17,049 nt of DNA from an uncultured Oscillospiraceae bacterium (GTDB taxonomy: Bacteria > Bacillota > Clostridia > Oscillospirales > Acutalibacteraceae). Location: contig URQJ01000022.1 of assembly GCA_900549945.1 (NCBI GenBank), positions 1 through 17,049 on the forward strand, given 5' to 3'. Of this stretch, positions 6,656 through 13,378 are shown piece after piece. A model generated the notes under the pieces. It worked only from the letters and a program-made list of their open reading frames with translations. It was not told the origin of the DNA and did not search any database. The translations under genes were made by a program, and so were the position numbers. Position 1 is the first letter of the stretch; every line of letters begins with the position of its first letter.

Positions 6656-6727
6656 TAATCGCAACTTGTACAGATATTCTATTTTAATATATGCCGGTAT
6701 ATTCATGTTGCACAGAAAAGCCGGCCG

Positions 6728-6772
6728 AAAAAAGAAAAAATCCCGCACAGCCCGTAAACGGGTGCGCGGGAT
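6728..6772 (-). terminator. intrinsic terminator of spoVT
   Basis: On the - strand, ATCCCGCGCACCCG and CGGGCTGTGCGGGAT form a long stem with small mismatches around a TTTA loop, followed by a T-rich run (6740-6728). It begins 6 bases after the spoVT stop codon (6778-6780). Confidence 0.9.
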
Positions 6773-6777
6773 CTCCT

Positions 6778-7317
6778 TCACTGCACCGTTTCCCTGCCGA
6801 GAAACGAGGCGGCGAGCTTTGCAAGGCGCAGGCTGTCCTCCGGCTCGCCGGGGCGGCTGTTTTCGCCCTTAATCAGCATGAACATGCCGCAGATGTCGCC
6901 CTGACTGAGAATCGGGAACGCGGCGTCCGCGGTGCGGAGCCCGCCGTCCGCGGCGAGCACGGTATCCTCGCCGGAGGAGATGAACGGCTTTTTTTTGCGC
7001 ATCAGCTCCTCGAGCTGCTTGGAGACCGGCTTGTCCACAAGCTCCTTTTTCGGGATGCCGGCGGCCGCCACGATGCGGTCGCGGTCGGAAACGGCGACGC
7101 CGGCGCCGCACATGGCGGAGACGCACTCGGACATGCGCTGTGCGCTTTCGCTCATCTCGCCGACCGGGGAATACTTGCGGAAGATGATGCCGCCGTCCTT
7201 ATCGATGAAGATCTCGAGCGGCGTGCCCTCGCCGATCTTCATGGTGCGCCGGATTTCCTTCGGGATGACGACCCGCCCGAGATCATCCATCCGCCGCACG
7301 ATACCTGTTGCTTTCAT
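6778..7317 (-). CDS. spoVT: stage V sporulation protein T (AbrB-family regulator)
   Basis: A 179-residue protein, matching the length of Bacillus SpoVT (178). Residues 1-50 are the AbrB swapped-hairpin DNA-binding domain, starting MKATGIVRRMDDLGRVVIPK and continuing EIRRTMKI. Residues about 58-178 form the GAF-like C-terminal domain expected of SpoVT, which distinguishes it from short AbrB or Abh proteins. In Bacillus subtilis SpoVT is a forespore regulator made under sigma-G that tunes the sigma-G regulon and affects spore coat and germination. A sigma-G-like promoter 64 bases upstream fits that here. AGGAG lies 12 bases before the ATG, a rather long spacing. A strong terminator follows the gene. 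Its presence argues for an endospore-forming host. Confidence 0.95.
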   Translation of the reverse strand: MKATGIVRRMDDLGRVVIPKEIRRTMKIGEGTPLEIFIDKDGGIIFRKYSPVGEMSESAQRMSECVSAMCGAGVAVSDRDRIVAAAGIPKKELVDKPVSKQLEELMRKKKPFISSGEDTVLAADGGLRTADAAFPILSQGDICGMFMLIKGENSRPGEPEDSLRLAKLAASFLGRETVQ

Positions 7318-7380
7318 GAGTTACGAACGCTCCTCTCTGCTTTATGGAAAGCACCGGCAAAAGCCTTCTGGGTGCGCAGG

Positions 7381-7409
7381 TAGTATTTGCATCGAAAGGA
7401 ATGATATTC
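7381..7409 (-). promoter_or_regulatory. putative sigma-G/sigma-F-type promoter of spoVT
   Basis: On the - strand GAATA (7409-7405) and AATACTA (7387-7381) are separated by 17 bp. They match the forespore sigma-G consensus GHATR and CATWHTA at 5 of 5 and 6 of 7 positions. The -10 lies 64 bases from the start codon. No convincing sigma-A promoter is seen in the 154-bp gap, which agrees with the known forespore control of spoVT in Bacillus. Confidence 0.55.
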
Positions 7410-7432
7410 GTTTTCCGGAAGAATTATCGGCG

Positions 7433-7468
7433 GCCGCGCGCATACAGGGCGGTATTTTTGCGCGCGGC
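7433..7468. other. stable GC-rich hairpin after the acetyltransferase stop
   Basis: GCCGCGCGCA (7433-7442) and TGCGCGCGGC (7459-7468) form a perfect 10-bp stem with a 16-base loop. It begins 4 bases after the acetyltransferase stop codon (7472-7474, - strand). No T-run follows on the - strand, so it is not a classical intrinsic terminator. It may protect the mRNA 3' end or slow polymerase ahead of the spoVT promoter. Confidence 0.45.
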
Positions 7469-7471
7469 GTT

Positions 7472-8032
7472 TTACCAAAGCTGGTTTTCCCCGAGCTCCA
7501 GCACGATGTCTGTGTTTTCAAAATCGGCCGCATGGCGCTTCGCCTTTTCCGAAATCAGCATCAGCATGGTTGTCAGGTGCAGGCTGTCGCTGCGGAAAGG
7601 CGCCCGCTTTGTGCCGCCCACAAGGCGGGCGCCCGCGTCTGCGGTCCAGCCGCCCCGCGTGTAAAAGGAGACCTTCTCCGGCGCGCAGGTAAAGAGGCTG
7701 AGGTCGGGCTGACGGGCGATGATGAAGCGGGCGGCCTCCCGAATAACGCCGGAGGCGATCCCGCGGTTTTGAAAGCGGGGGTGGGTGACGACTTCGCTCA
7801 GGCCGTAGGCGAGGTACGTCTGCCCCTTGTGCGCGAAGGCGCAGCGCCGAACGCCCACGTGGCAGACGGCTTCGCCGCCCTCGAGCAGGACAAAGGAGGT
7901 CGCGTGGGTATCGGGTGCGGTGGGAAACGGCTGCTCTGCGCCGTCTGCGGGCCATGCGGTGCTTTGCAGGGCGGCGATCAGCCGCGCGAGCGCCGCGTCG
8001 GCCCTGTCCTGCGGATATTGTATGAGCGGCAT
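7472..8032 (-). CDS. GNAT-family N-acetyltransferase
   Basis: A 186-residue soluble protein with the GNAT fold. Acetyl-CoA-binding motif A lies at about residues 79-99 (LSEVVTHPRFQNRGIASG), where QNRGIA is the pyrophosphate-binding Q/RxxGxG/A loop. Motif B-like residues KVSFYTRGGW (120-129) follow. The acceptor substrate is unknown; small-molecule or aminoglycoside-type acetylation is possible, but nothing specifies it. I chose the ATG at 8032 because AAAGGAGG lies 7 bases upstream; the longer frame to 8077 starts inside the promoter leader. Two overlapping promoter elements lie upstream. The gene is divergent from the MFS transporter with a 196-bp gap, so joint control is conceivable but not shown. 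Confidence 0.88.
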   Translation of the reverse strand: MPLIQYPQDRADAALARLIAALQSTAWPADGAEQPFPTAPDTHATSFVLLEGGEAVCHVGVRRCAFAHKGQTYLAYGLSEVVTHPRFQNRGIASGVIREAARFIIARQPDLSLFTCAPEKVSFYTRGGWTADAGARLVGGTKRAPFRSDSLHLTTMLMLISEKAKRHAADFENTDIVLELGENQLW

Positions 8033-8078
8033 GCGGCCGCCTCCTTTCACGCGTGGTTTTCTGCGGTGTATCTCCACA

Positions 8079-8118
8079 ATTATACCACGATTATAAGTGA
8101 AACGCCCGGATTAGTCAA
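8079..8118 (-). promoter_or_regulatory. strong sigma-A promoter (with second extended -10) of the acetyltransferase
   Basis: On the - strand TTGACT (8118-8113) and TATAAT (8095-8090) are separated by 17 bp, one mismatch from full consensus. Eleven bases downstream a second -10, TATAAT (8084-8079), is preceded by TG in the extended -10 position. Transcription could start near 8083 or about 8072, both upstream of the ATG at 8032. Confidence 0.85.
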
Positions 8119-8169
8119 CCGCAAGCCCCTTGCCGGCGGCGAAAAAGGCGCCATCCGCCGCTTTTCTTC

Positions 8170-8198
8170 TTGCGCTTTCAGGGGATATTTGGTAAAAT
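8170..8198 (+). promoter_or_regulatory. sigma-A-like promoter of the MFS transporter
   Basis: TTGCGC (8170-8175) and TAAAAT (8193-8198) are 17 bp apart. The -35 has two mismatches and the -10 has one. The start would be near 8205, about 24 bases before the ATG at 8229, leaving room for the ribosome binding site GGAAGGGGAG. Confidence 0.6.
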
Positions 8199-8228
8199 CG
8201 AAACAGGGGCGGAAGGGGAGCGGGTTGT

Positions 8229-9407
8229 ATGAAAAATTGTGTGGAAAAAATATTCGGCGGGCTTCGCGGCAGCTATTTCAGCTATGCGCTGACGTACTTT
8301 TCGTTTTATTTCGGCATGGGCGCCTTTATCTCGGTGCAGTCTGTGTATCTCATGGGCCTCGGGAAATCGACGGGGGAGATGTCCTTTATCGTCTCGGCGT
8401 CAAGTCTGTTCGGCATCGTGCTGATCCCGGCGGTCGGCTATCTCAACGACCGGCTCAAGAAGCCGCGGCTGATCGCCGGCCTGCTGCTTGCGGCGGTCGC
8501 GGTGCTGGGCGCTGTGTTCGCCGCCTCGCGCAGCACATGGGTGCTGTACGTTTTGAACGGCCTGATCATGGGCCTCGTCTCCGCGATTTCGCCGGTCTGC
8601 GAGCGCATGGCGGGCTCGGGCCGGTTCCGCTACGGCACGGTGCGCGTTTGGGGCACGATCGGATACGCCGCGGCGGCGCAGCTTGCGGGCCTCGTGATGG
8701 AATTTATTGCGCCCCGGATGATTTTCGTCCTCTTTGGCGCGGCCATCGCTGTGGCGGCGGCCGGTTTTGCGGGCACGGACGGCATTCGGTTTGAGCAGGA
8801 GGCGGAGAAAAGCACGGCGGCAGATCAGCTTTCGTTTTTGTCGAAGCCGATGTTTCTGCTTTTCGCGGCGATTGCGCTGGTCTTTTCCGGCATGTCGAAC
8901 CTCAACATCACGTACAGCCCGATCCTGCTGCAGGAGCTTGGGCTTTCGACGGGCTTTGTCGGTACCGCGCTTTCGCTGAGCACGCTCGTCGAGCTGCCTG
9001 TCATCTTGTTTTCCAACCGGTTTATGGACCGTTTTTCGGGCCGTGCGCTGACGGCCGCGGGCTTTGCGGTGATGCTGCTGCAATTTCTGCTGTACGGTTT
9101 CTCGTCCAGCGCATGGCTGGCGTTTTTATCGATGCTTCTCCTGAAGGCGGTGGGCTCCACGCTGTTTATGATGATCATGCTCAAGGTGGTGCGCGGCATC
9201 GTGCGGGAGAACTCGGTCTCGACGGCGCTCGGCGTGATCAATGCGGCGAATGCGGTCAGCACGATTTTGATGCAGAACCTCGGCGGCTTCATCGTCGGAG
9301 CGCTTGGCATCCACACGATGTATTTCCTGCTGGCAGGGCTCTCGGCGCTGGGGCTGCTCCTCAGCCTTTTCCTGCGCGTGCAGAATGCAAAAAAAGTGTT
9401 TTCCTGA
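8229..9407 (+). CDS. MFS transporter (LacY/nucleoside-permease-like)
   Basis: A 392-residue integral membrane protein with about 12 hydrophobic segments, the normal size of the major facilitator superfamily. GYLNDRLKKPRL near residues 75-86, after the second helix, corresponds to the family cytoplasmic motif A (GxLaDrxGrkx). The N-terminus (SYFSYALTYFSFYFGMGAF) and the overall pattern resemble the MFS_1-like group that includes sugar and nucleoside proton symporters, but the substrate is not readable. The ATG follows GGAAGGGGAG by 8 bases. The C-terminus is short and hydrophilic (VQNAKKVFS). It is a single-gene unit with its own promoter and a strong terminator, divergent from the GNAT acetyltransferase. 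A drug or metabolite exporter is an alternative reading. Confidence 0.9.
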   Translation: MKNCVEKIFGGLRGSYFSYALTYFSFYFGMGAFISVQSVYLMGLGKSTGEMSFIVSASSLFGIVLIPAVGYLNDRLKKPRLIAGLLLAAVAVLGAVFAASRSTWVLYVLNGLIMGLVSAISPVCERMAGSGRFRYGTVRVWGTIGYAAAAQLAGLVMEFIAPRMIFVLFGAAIAVAAAGFAGTDGIRFEQEAEKSTAADQLSFLSKPMFLLFAAIALVFSGMSNLNITYSPILLQELGLSTGFVGTALSLSTLVELPVILFSNRFMDRFSGRALTAAGFAVMLLQFLLYGFSSSAWLAFLSMLLLKAVGSTLFMMIMLKVVRGIVRENSVSTALGVINAANAVSTILMQNLGGFIVGALGIHTMYFLLAGLSALGLLLSLFLRVQNAKKVFS

Positions 9408-9472
9408 GCGTATCGTCCGCAGTGTGTGCGGCCGAAATAGAAAAACAGCATAAAAAGGAAGAAAATTAAGAG

Positions 9473-9515
9473 AAAAAAGCGGATGCACCGTATTTGCGTG
9501 TGCATCCGCTTTTTG
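9473..9515. terminator. bidirectional intrinsic terminator after the MFS gene
   Basis: AAAAAGCGGATGCAC and GTGCATCCGCTTTTT are perfect inverted arms around a loop of about 10 bases. A-runs and T-runs on both sides allow use from either strand. It separates the + strand MFS gene from the - strand solute-binding protein gene, whose stop is at 9579. Confidence 0.92.
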
Positions 9516-9578
9516 GTTTTGCACCGTGCGCCGGCCGCCCGGAGGCGGCAAGGGGGCGCGTGCGGCTTATGGGGCTGG

Positions 9579-11138
9579 TCAGCCCCCGGTGCTCCAGTCT
9601 GCAAGGCCAAATTCGTCGTAGCTCGTCTTGTATTCGACCGTTGCGGCGGCGACCTCGGGCGATTCCAGCAGGTTCTGCTGGTAGGCTCTGAATGCGTCGA
9701 TCGTCTTGTTCCCGGTGACGACGTCCGCGCGGAACGCGTTGAACTCATCCTGCGTCAGCGCCCAGTAGTCCGACCATGTCGGGGAGGAAATGATGTTGAA
9801 GATCAAAAAGGGCGCGCCGTCGATTTTGGCGGCAAGCGTATCGACCTCCTGCACGGTGTCCTGCATGGCGAGGTTGTAGGCGGCGGGCGCGAGCGGGCTG
9901 TTGACCTTGGTGTAGGTCGCGGTGGCGAGCGTAAAGGGGATGTAGAAGGAATTGTTGACGACCTTCTTGCCCTCCTCCGTCAGCGCGGGGAATTCGTCCA
10001 CGATGTTGTAGTGCACGCCCTCGATGCCGTAGTAGAAGTAGTTGTAATTCTCCGGGTCGCACGTCTGCTCCATGAAATCCATCCAGCGCAGGAACTTTTC
10101 CTCGTCCAGACCGCTGTTGACGGAAAGGCCGCCCGAGTAGCCCATGTCGTAGAAAACGCTGGTGCCGCCGGGGCCCTCGAGGCCGAAGATCGGCACGAAG
10201 CTGCCGTTTGAATCAACCTTTTTGATCTCCTCGTTGATGCGGTAGCTGTGCCACGCGTTTTTGGAGTAAATGCCGCCCTTGCCGGAGAGCATCAGGTCCT
10301 CGGTCTGGTCGCCGTTGAGCAGCGCGAATTCCTGCGAGACGAGCCCCTTGCTGTAAAGCTGCGCCATGTATTCCACGGCCTGCGCGTAGCTTTCCGTGAG
10401 CTGGAACGGCACGATGCCCGTACCGTCGTCCGTGTAGACGGGCAGGATATTGCCCGGGCCGAACGCGGCCTGCACGAGCTCGATCGGGGAATCGAGATTC
10501 GAGGGGACCGGCACCATGCCGGGCTCCTGCGCAATGGCTTCAAAATATGCGGTGAGCTCGTCCACTGTCTCCGGCCGGGAAAGGCCGTATTTTTCGAGAA
10601 GATCCCCGCGCAGGAAGTAGCAGTTGTTGTACTGCCCGCGGGAGTTCGGGAACAGGTAGTTGCGGCCCTTGTACTTTGAGTTTGTCCACGCTGCGGGGTT
10701 CAGGGCGCAGAGGTTCGGGTAGTCCTCCGGCTTCAAATAGTCGGTGAGATCCTTGAACATGCCCGCCTCGGCCGCCTTGACGGTCCACGGCGCAGTGACC
10801 TGCTCCACGCGGATGACGTCCGGCAGATCGTTTGTGGAGACGAGAAGGCTGAGGCGGTCCACATACGAGGTGACGGGCACCCATTCGGGCTGGTAATCGA
10901 TGTTGTACCTTTCCTCCATGTCCCGCCAGTATTCGCCCTCCGTGTCGGGCGGCGTCTCGTACATGGTGAGCACGGCGGTGATCTCCAGCGGGGGGAGCTT
11001 TTCCCCGCCCGAAGCTTCCGTTTTTACGCTTTCGGGCGCGCTGCTTTCTTCGCCGTTTCCCGGGGCGCAGGCGGCCGCGCCCAGCGCGAGCAGCATGGCC
11101 AGCGCCAGAGCGGCGCCGCGTCGTTTCTTGTCTTGCAT
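9579..11138 (-). CDS. ABC transporter extracellular solute-binding lipoprotein (LplA-type)
   Basis: A 519-residue exported lipoprotein. The N-terminus MQDKKRRGAALALAMLLALG has a charged start and hydrophobic core, followed by AAAC with C24 as the lipidated cysteine. An acidic, serine-rich linker then leads into the mature domain, which starts near residue 50 with LEITAVLTMYETPP. Its large size and conserved patches (NDLPDVIRV, GRNYLFPNSRGQYN) fit the cluster of oligosaccharide-binding proteins related to Bacillus LplA and YtcQ. AAGGAGGT lies 7 bases before the ATG. It is the third gene of an importer operon, 48 bp after the second permease, and ends 63 bp before a bidirectional terminator. 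It should capture a glycan or oligosaccharide outside the membrane; the ligand is unknown. Confidence 0.93.
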   Translation of the reverse strand: MQDKKRRGAALALAMLLALGAAACAPGNGEESSAPESVKTEASGGEKLPPLEITAVLTMYETPPDTEGEYWRDMEERYNIDYQPEWVPVTSYVDRLSLLVSTNDLPDVIRVEQVTAPWTVKAAEAGMFKDLTDYLKPEDYPNLCALNPAAWTNSKYKGRNYLFPNSRGQYNNCYFLRGDLLEKYGLSRPETVDELTAYFEAIAQEPGMVPVPSNLDSPIELVQAAFGPGNILPVYTDDGTGIVPFQLTESYAQAVEYMAQLYSKGLVSQEFALLNGDQTEDLMLSGKGGIYSKNAWHSYRINEEIKKVDSNGSFVPIFGLEGPGGTSVFYDMGYSGGLSVNSGLDEEKFLRWMDFMEQTCDPENYNYFYYGIEGVHYNIVDEFPALTEEGKKVVNNSFYIPFTLATATYTKVNSPLAPAAYNLAMQDTVQEVDTLAAKIDGAPFLIFNIISSPTWSDYWALTQDEFNAFRADVVTGNKTIDAFRAYQQNLLESPEVAAATVEYKTSYDEFGLADWSTGG

Positions 11139-11186
11139 GATTTTTACCTCCTTAACAGATGCGTGTGTTTTAGGATGAAGGCGGGA

Positions 11187-12116
11187 TCAGCCCTTGACCG
11201 ATCCCACCATGACGCCCTTGACAAAGTAGCGCTGCACGAACGGGTAGACGCACATGATCGGCAGCATGGCCAGAATGACCGTGGCCATGCGGATGGTTTC
11301 GGAGGGGAGAACGCGGTCGCTTTCCATCGCGTTCATGCCCATCGTGTCCGAATCCACCAGAAGGGATTTCAGGTAGACCTGCAGGGTGTGCATCTTGTAG
11401 TCGTTCAGGTAGAGCAGCGGCTTTGTGTACTGGTTCCAGTTGCTCACGGCGATAAAGAGCGTGAGCGTAGCGATGGACGCCGTGGAGAGCGGCAGGATGA
11501 TGCGGAAAAAGATGCCGAAGTACGAGCAGCCGTCGATCTTGGCGGCCTCCTCCAGCTCGCCGGGGATGCCCTGAATGAAGTTGCGGGCGATGATGACGTT
11601 CCACGAGGAGATCAGGCCGGAAAAGATCAGGGACCAAAAGCTGTTGAGCAGGCCGAGCGTGCGGATATTCATGTATTCCGGAATCATGCCGGGATTGAAG
11701 AGAAGCCCGAAAAGCACCACAGTGATAAACAGCCTGTGCAGGGGAATGTCCTTTTTGGAAAGGCCGTAGGCGAAGGTAAAGGTGGTGAAGATGCTCAGCA
11801 CCGTGCCCACAAGGGTGATGTATACCGTGTTGCCGAGGCTGCGCGTGAAGGTGTCCGTGTTCAAGATGGAGCGGTACACCTCGAGCGAGAATTTTTTCGG
11901 AAAAAGCTGGAATTCCAGCGGGATATAGACGGACGGGTCCGTGAACGACACGATCAGCACGTATACGAACGGCAGGAAACAGACCAGCACGATGATCCCG
12001 AGAATGAGGTGCACGGCGGCGTCGAAGAACGTGAGCTTTTTCGGAAAGCGGCGCTTTCGCCGGGCGGGCGTCAGGGCGCTTTGGGTTACAGCGGCGGATT
12101 CAAGCGTGTTTTGCAT
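11187..12116 (-). CDS. ABC transporter permease (LplC/YtcP-type)
   Basis: A 309-residue inner-membrane permease with about six transmembrane helices, the first at about residues 36-58. The EAA loop that docks the ATPase lies at about 186-210, reading GELEEAAKIDGCSYFGIFF. The C-terminus QRYFVKGVMVGSVKG is characteristic of carbohydrate-uptake type-1 permeases of the LplC/YtcP group. AAGGAGGG lies 7 bases upstream of the ATG. It starts 19 bp after the stop of the first permease and precedes the binding protein, so the three genes are one operon. With its partner it would form the heterodimeric channel. No cognate ATPase gene is present in the window. Confidence 0.95.
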   Translation of the reverse strand: MQNTLESAAVTQSALTPARRKRRFPKKLTFFDAAVHLILGIIVLVCFLPFVYVLIVSFTDPSVYIPLEFQLFPKKFSLEVYRSILNTDTFTRSLGNTVYITLVGTVLSIFTTFTFAYGLSKKDIPLHRLFITVVLFGLLFNPGMIPEYMNIRTLGLLNSFWSLIFSGLISSWNVIIARNFIQGIPGELEEAAKIDGCSYFGIFFRIILPLSTASIATLTLFIAVSNWNQYTKPLLYLNDYKMHTLQVYLKSLLVDSDTMGMNAMESDRVLPSETIRMATVILAMLPIMCVYPFVQRYFVKGVMVGSVKG

Positions 12117-12135
12117 GGGAGAGCCCTCCTTTTAC

Positions 12136-13074
12136 TCAGTAGATTCCGTCCCCGTCGGCTTTTTTGACGAGCCAGTTGCTGGCGAGCACGAGGCACAGCC
12201 CGACGACGCTCTTGCACAAGCCGACGGCGGTGCCGATGCTGTAGTTGCCGCGCTGGATGCCGATGCGGAAGGTGTAGGTATCGAACACCTCCGACACGCT
12301 CGTGACAAAGTCGTTCGTCATCATCAGAACCTGCTCAAAGGAGACGTCCAGCAGCGTACCGAGCCGCATGATGAACATGACGACAATGGTGGGCATCAGG
12401 CACGGCAGCGTGATCCGCAGCACTTTCTGCATGCGCGTGGCGCCGTCTACCGTCGCGGCCTCGTAGAAGCTGGTGTCGATCTGCGAAATGGCGGCGAGAT
12501 AGATGATGGAACCCCAGCCGCATTCGCGCCACACGTTTTGCAGCAGCAGGACGATCCAAAAGGTGCCCGGCGTGGAGAGAAAGCTCTGCGCCTGCCCGCC
12601 GTTTGCGGTGATGAATTTATTGACGACGCCGATGTCTACGCTGAAAAGGAAAAAGGTGATGCCCGTGATGACCGGCCAGGAGAGAAAGTGCGGCATGTAG
12701 ACGATCGACTGCGAGAGCCGCTTGAAGCGCTCGCTTTTCACCTCGTTGAGCAGCAGGGCCAGCAGGATCGGCGCAGGAAAGGCCACAAACAGGTTGAGCA
12801 GGCTGATGCCGAGCGTGTTGCGCAGCATCACGAAAAACTGCTCGCTGGTGAACAGGTCGGTAAAGTGGCGGAGCCCGGCGAAGGGGCTGTTCAGGATGCC
12901 GCCGACGATATTGTAGTCCACAAACGCGAGCGATAATCCCCAGAGCGGCAGGATGCGGAAGATCAGATAGGCCAGCAGCCCGCCGGCCATCAGCACGTAG
13001 ATCTGCCAGTATAGCTTCATTTTGCCGAGCCTTGACCGGCGCGGAACAGCGGCGCCTCCGGCTTTTGTTTTCAC
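12136..13074 (-). CDS. ABC transporter permease (LplB-type), first gene of the importer operon
   Basis: A 312-residue membrane permease with about six transmembrane helices, the first near residues 20-45. The EAA docking loop is at about 204-228, reading YEAATVDGATRMQKVLRI. SIVYMPHFLSWPV and the C-terminal region SNWLVKKADGDGIY are typical of the LplB-type sugar permeases. The start is a GTG at 13074, preceded by AAGGAGGA with 7 bases between. An in-frame upstream ATG at 13146 overlaps the -35 element and is rejected. Transcription starts from a promoter about 36 bases upstream. The gene is divergent from a membrane-bound AraC regulator, which probably controls it. Confidence 0.95.
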   Translation of the reverse strand: MKTKAGGAAVPRRSRLGKMKLYWQIYVLMAGGLLAYLIFRILPLWGLSLAFVDYNIVGGILNSPFAGLRHFTDLFTSEQFFVMLRNTLGISLLNLFVAFPAPILLALLLNEVKSERFKRLSQSIVYMPHFLSWPVITGITFFLFSVDIGVVNKFITANGGQAQSFLSTPGTFWIVLLLQNVWRECGWGSIIYLAAISQIDTSFYEAATVDGATRMQKVLRITLPCLMPTIVVMFIMRLGTLLDVSFEQVLMMTNDFVTSVSEVFDTYTFRIGIQRGNYSIGTAVGLCKSVVGLCLVLASNWLVKKADGDGIY

Positions 13075-13378
13075 AGCGGTGTCCTCCTTTGTGTTTCGTC
13101 TGTATTTTGTGCCCAAAGTATAAGCGCCCGAAAAGCGAGTTGTCAATGTACAATAGTTTAGACGATGCGCACGACGAATTTTGTGTGCTTTTTGCTGCCA
13201 GAATCAGGTGTGCATTTTTTGGGATTTGTGGGCGATACTTGCGAATATACATGAAATTTGAAAGATAGATGTAGATTTTTTGACGATCCTGCTGTATCAT
13301 TGGGGTAAAGAAAATGCGGTTTTCGCCCGGCAGAGGGCCGCGGCGGAGGCGGTGGTGCAGAGGGAGGCGCGGTGCAGT
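13075..13378. other. divergent control region between the importer operon and its regulator
   Basis: These 304 bp hold the importer promoter and ribosome binding site on the - strand (see 13117-13146) and the leader of the AraC regulator on the + strand. No clear consensus promoter is visible for the regulator. Two similar T-rich elements, GTGTGCTTTTTG (13183-13194) and GTGTGCATTTTTTG (13208-13221), are direct repeats 25 bp apart. They are candidate sites for the AraC-type regulator. The centre is markedly AT-richer than the flanking genes. Confidence 0.6.
13117..13146 (-). promoter_or_regulatory. sigma-A promoter of the importer operon
   Basis: On the - strand TTGACA (13146-13141) and TATACT (13122-13117) are separated by 18 bp. 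The -35 is perfect and the -10 has one mismatch. The start would be near 13110, leaving a leader of about 36 bases with AAGGAGGA before the GTG start. Confidence 0.75.

Noticed and set aside
8136..8172. Hairpin GCGGCG / CGCCGC followed by TTTTCTTCTT on the + strand
   Set aside because: It resembles a weak terminator, but no + strand gene lies upstream for it to end; the stem is only 6 bp and overlaps the MFS -35 region.
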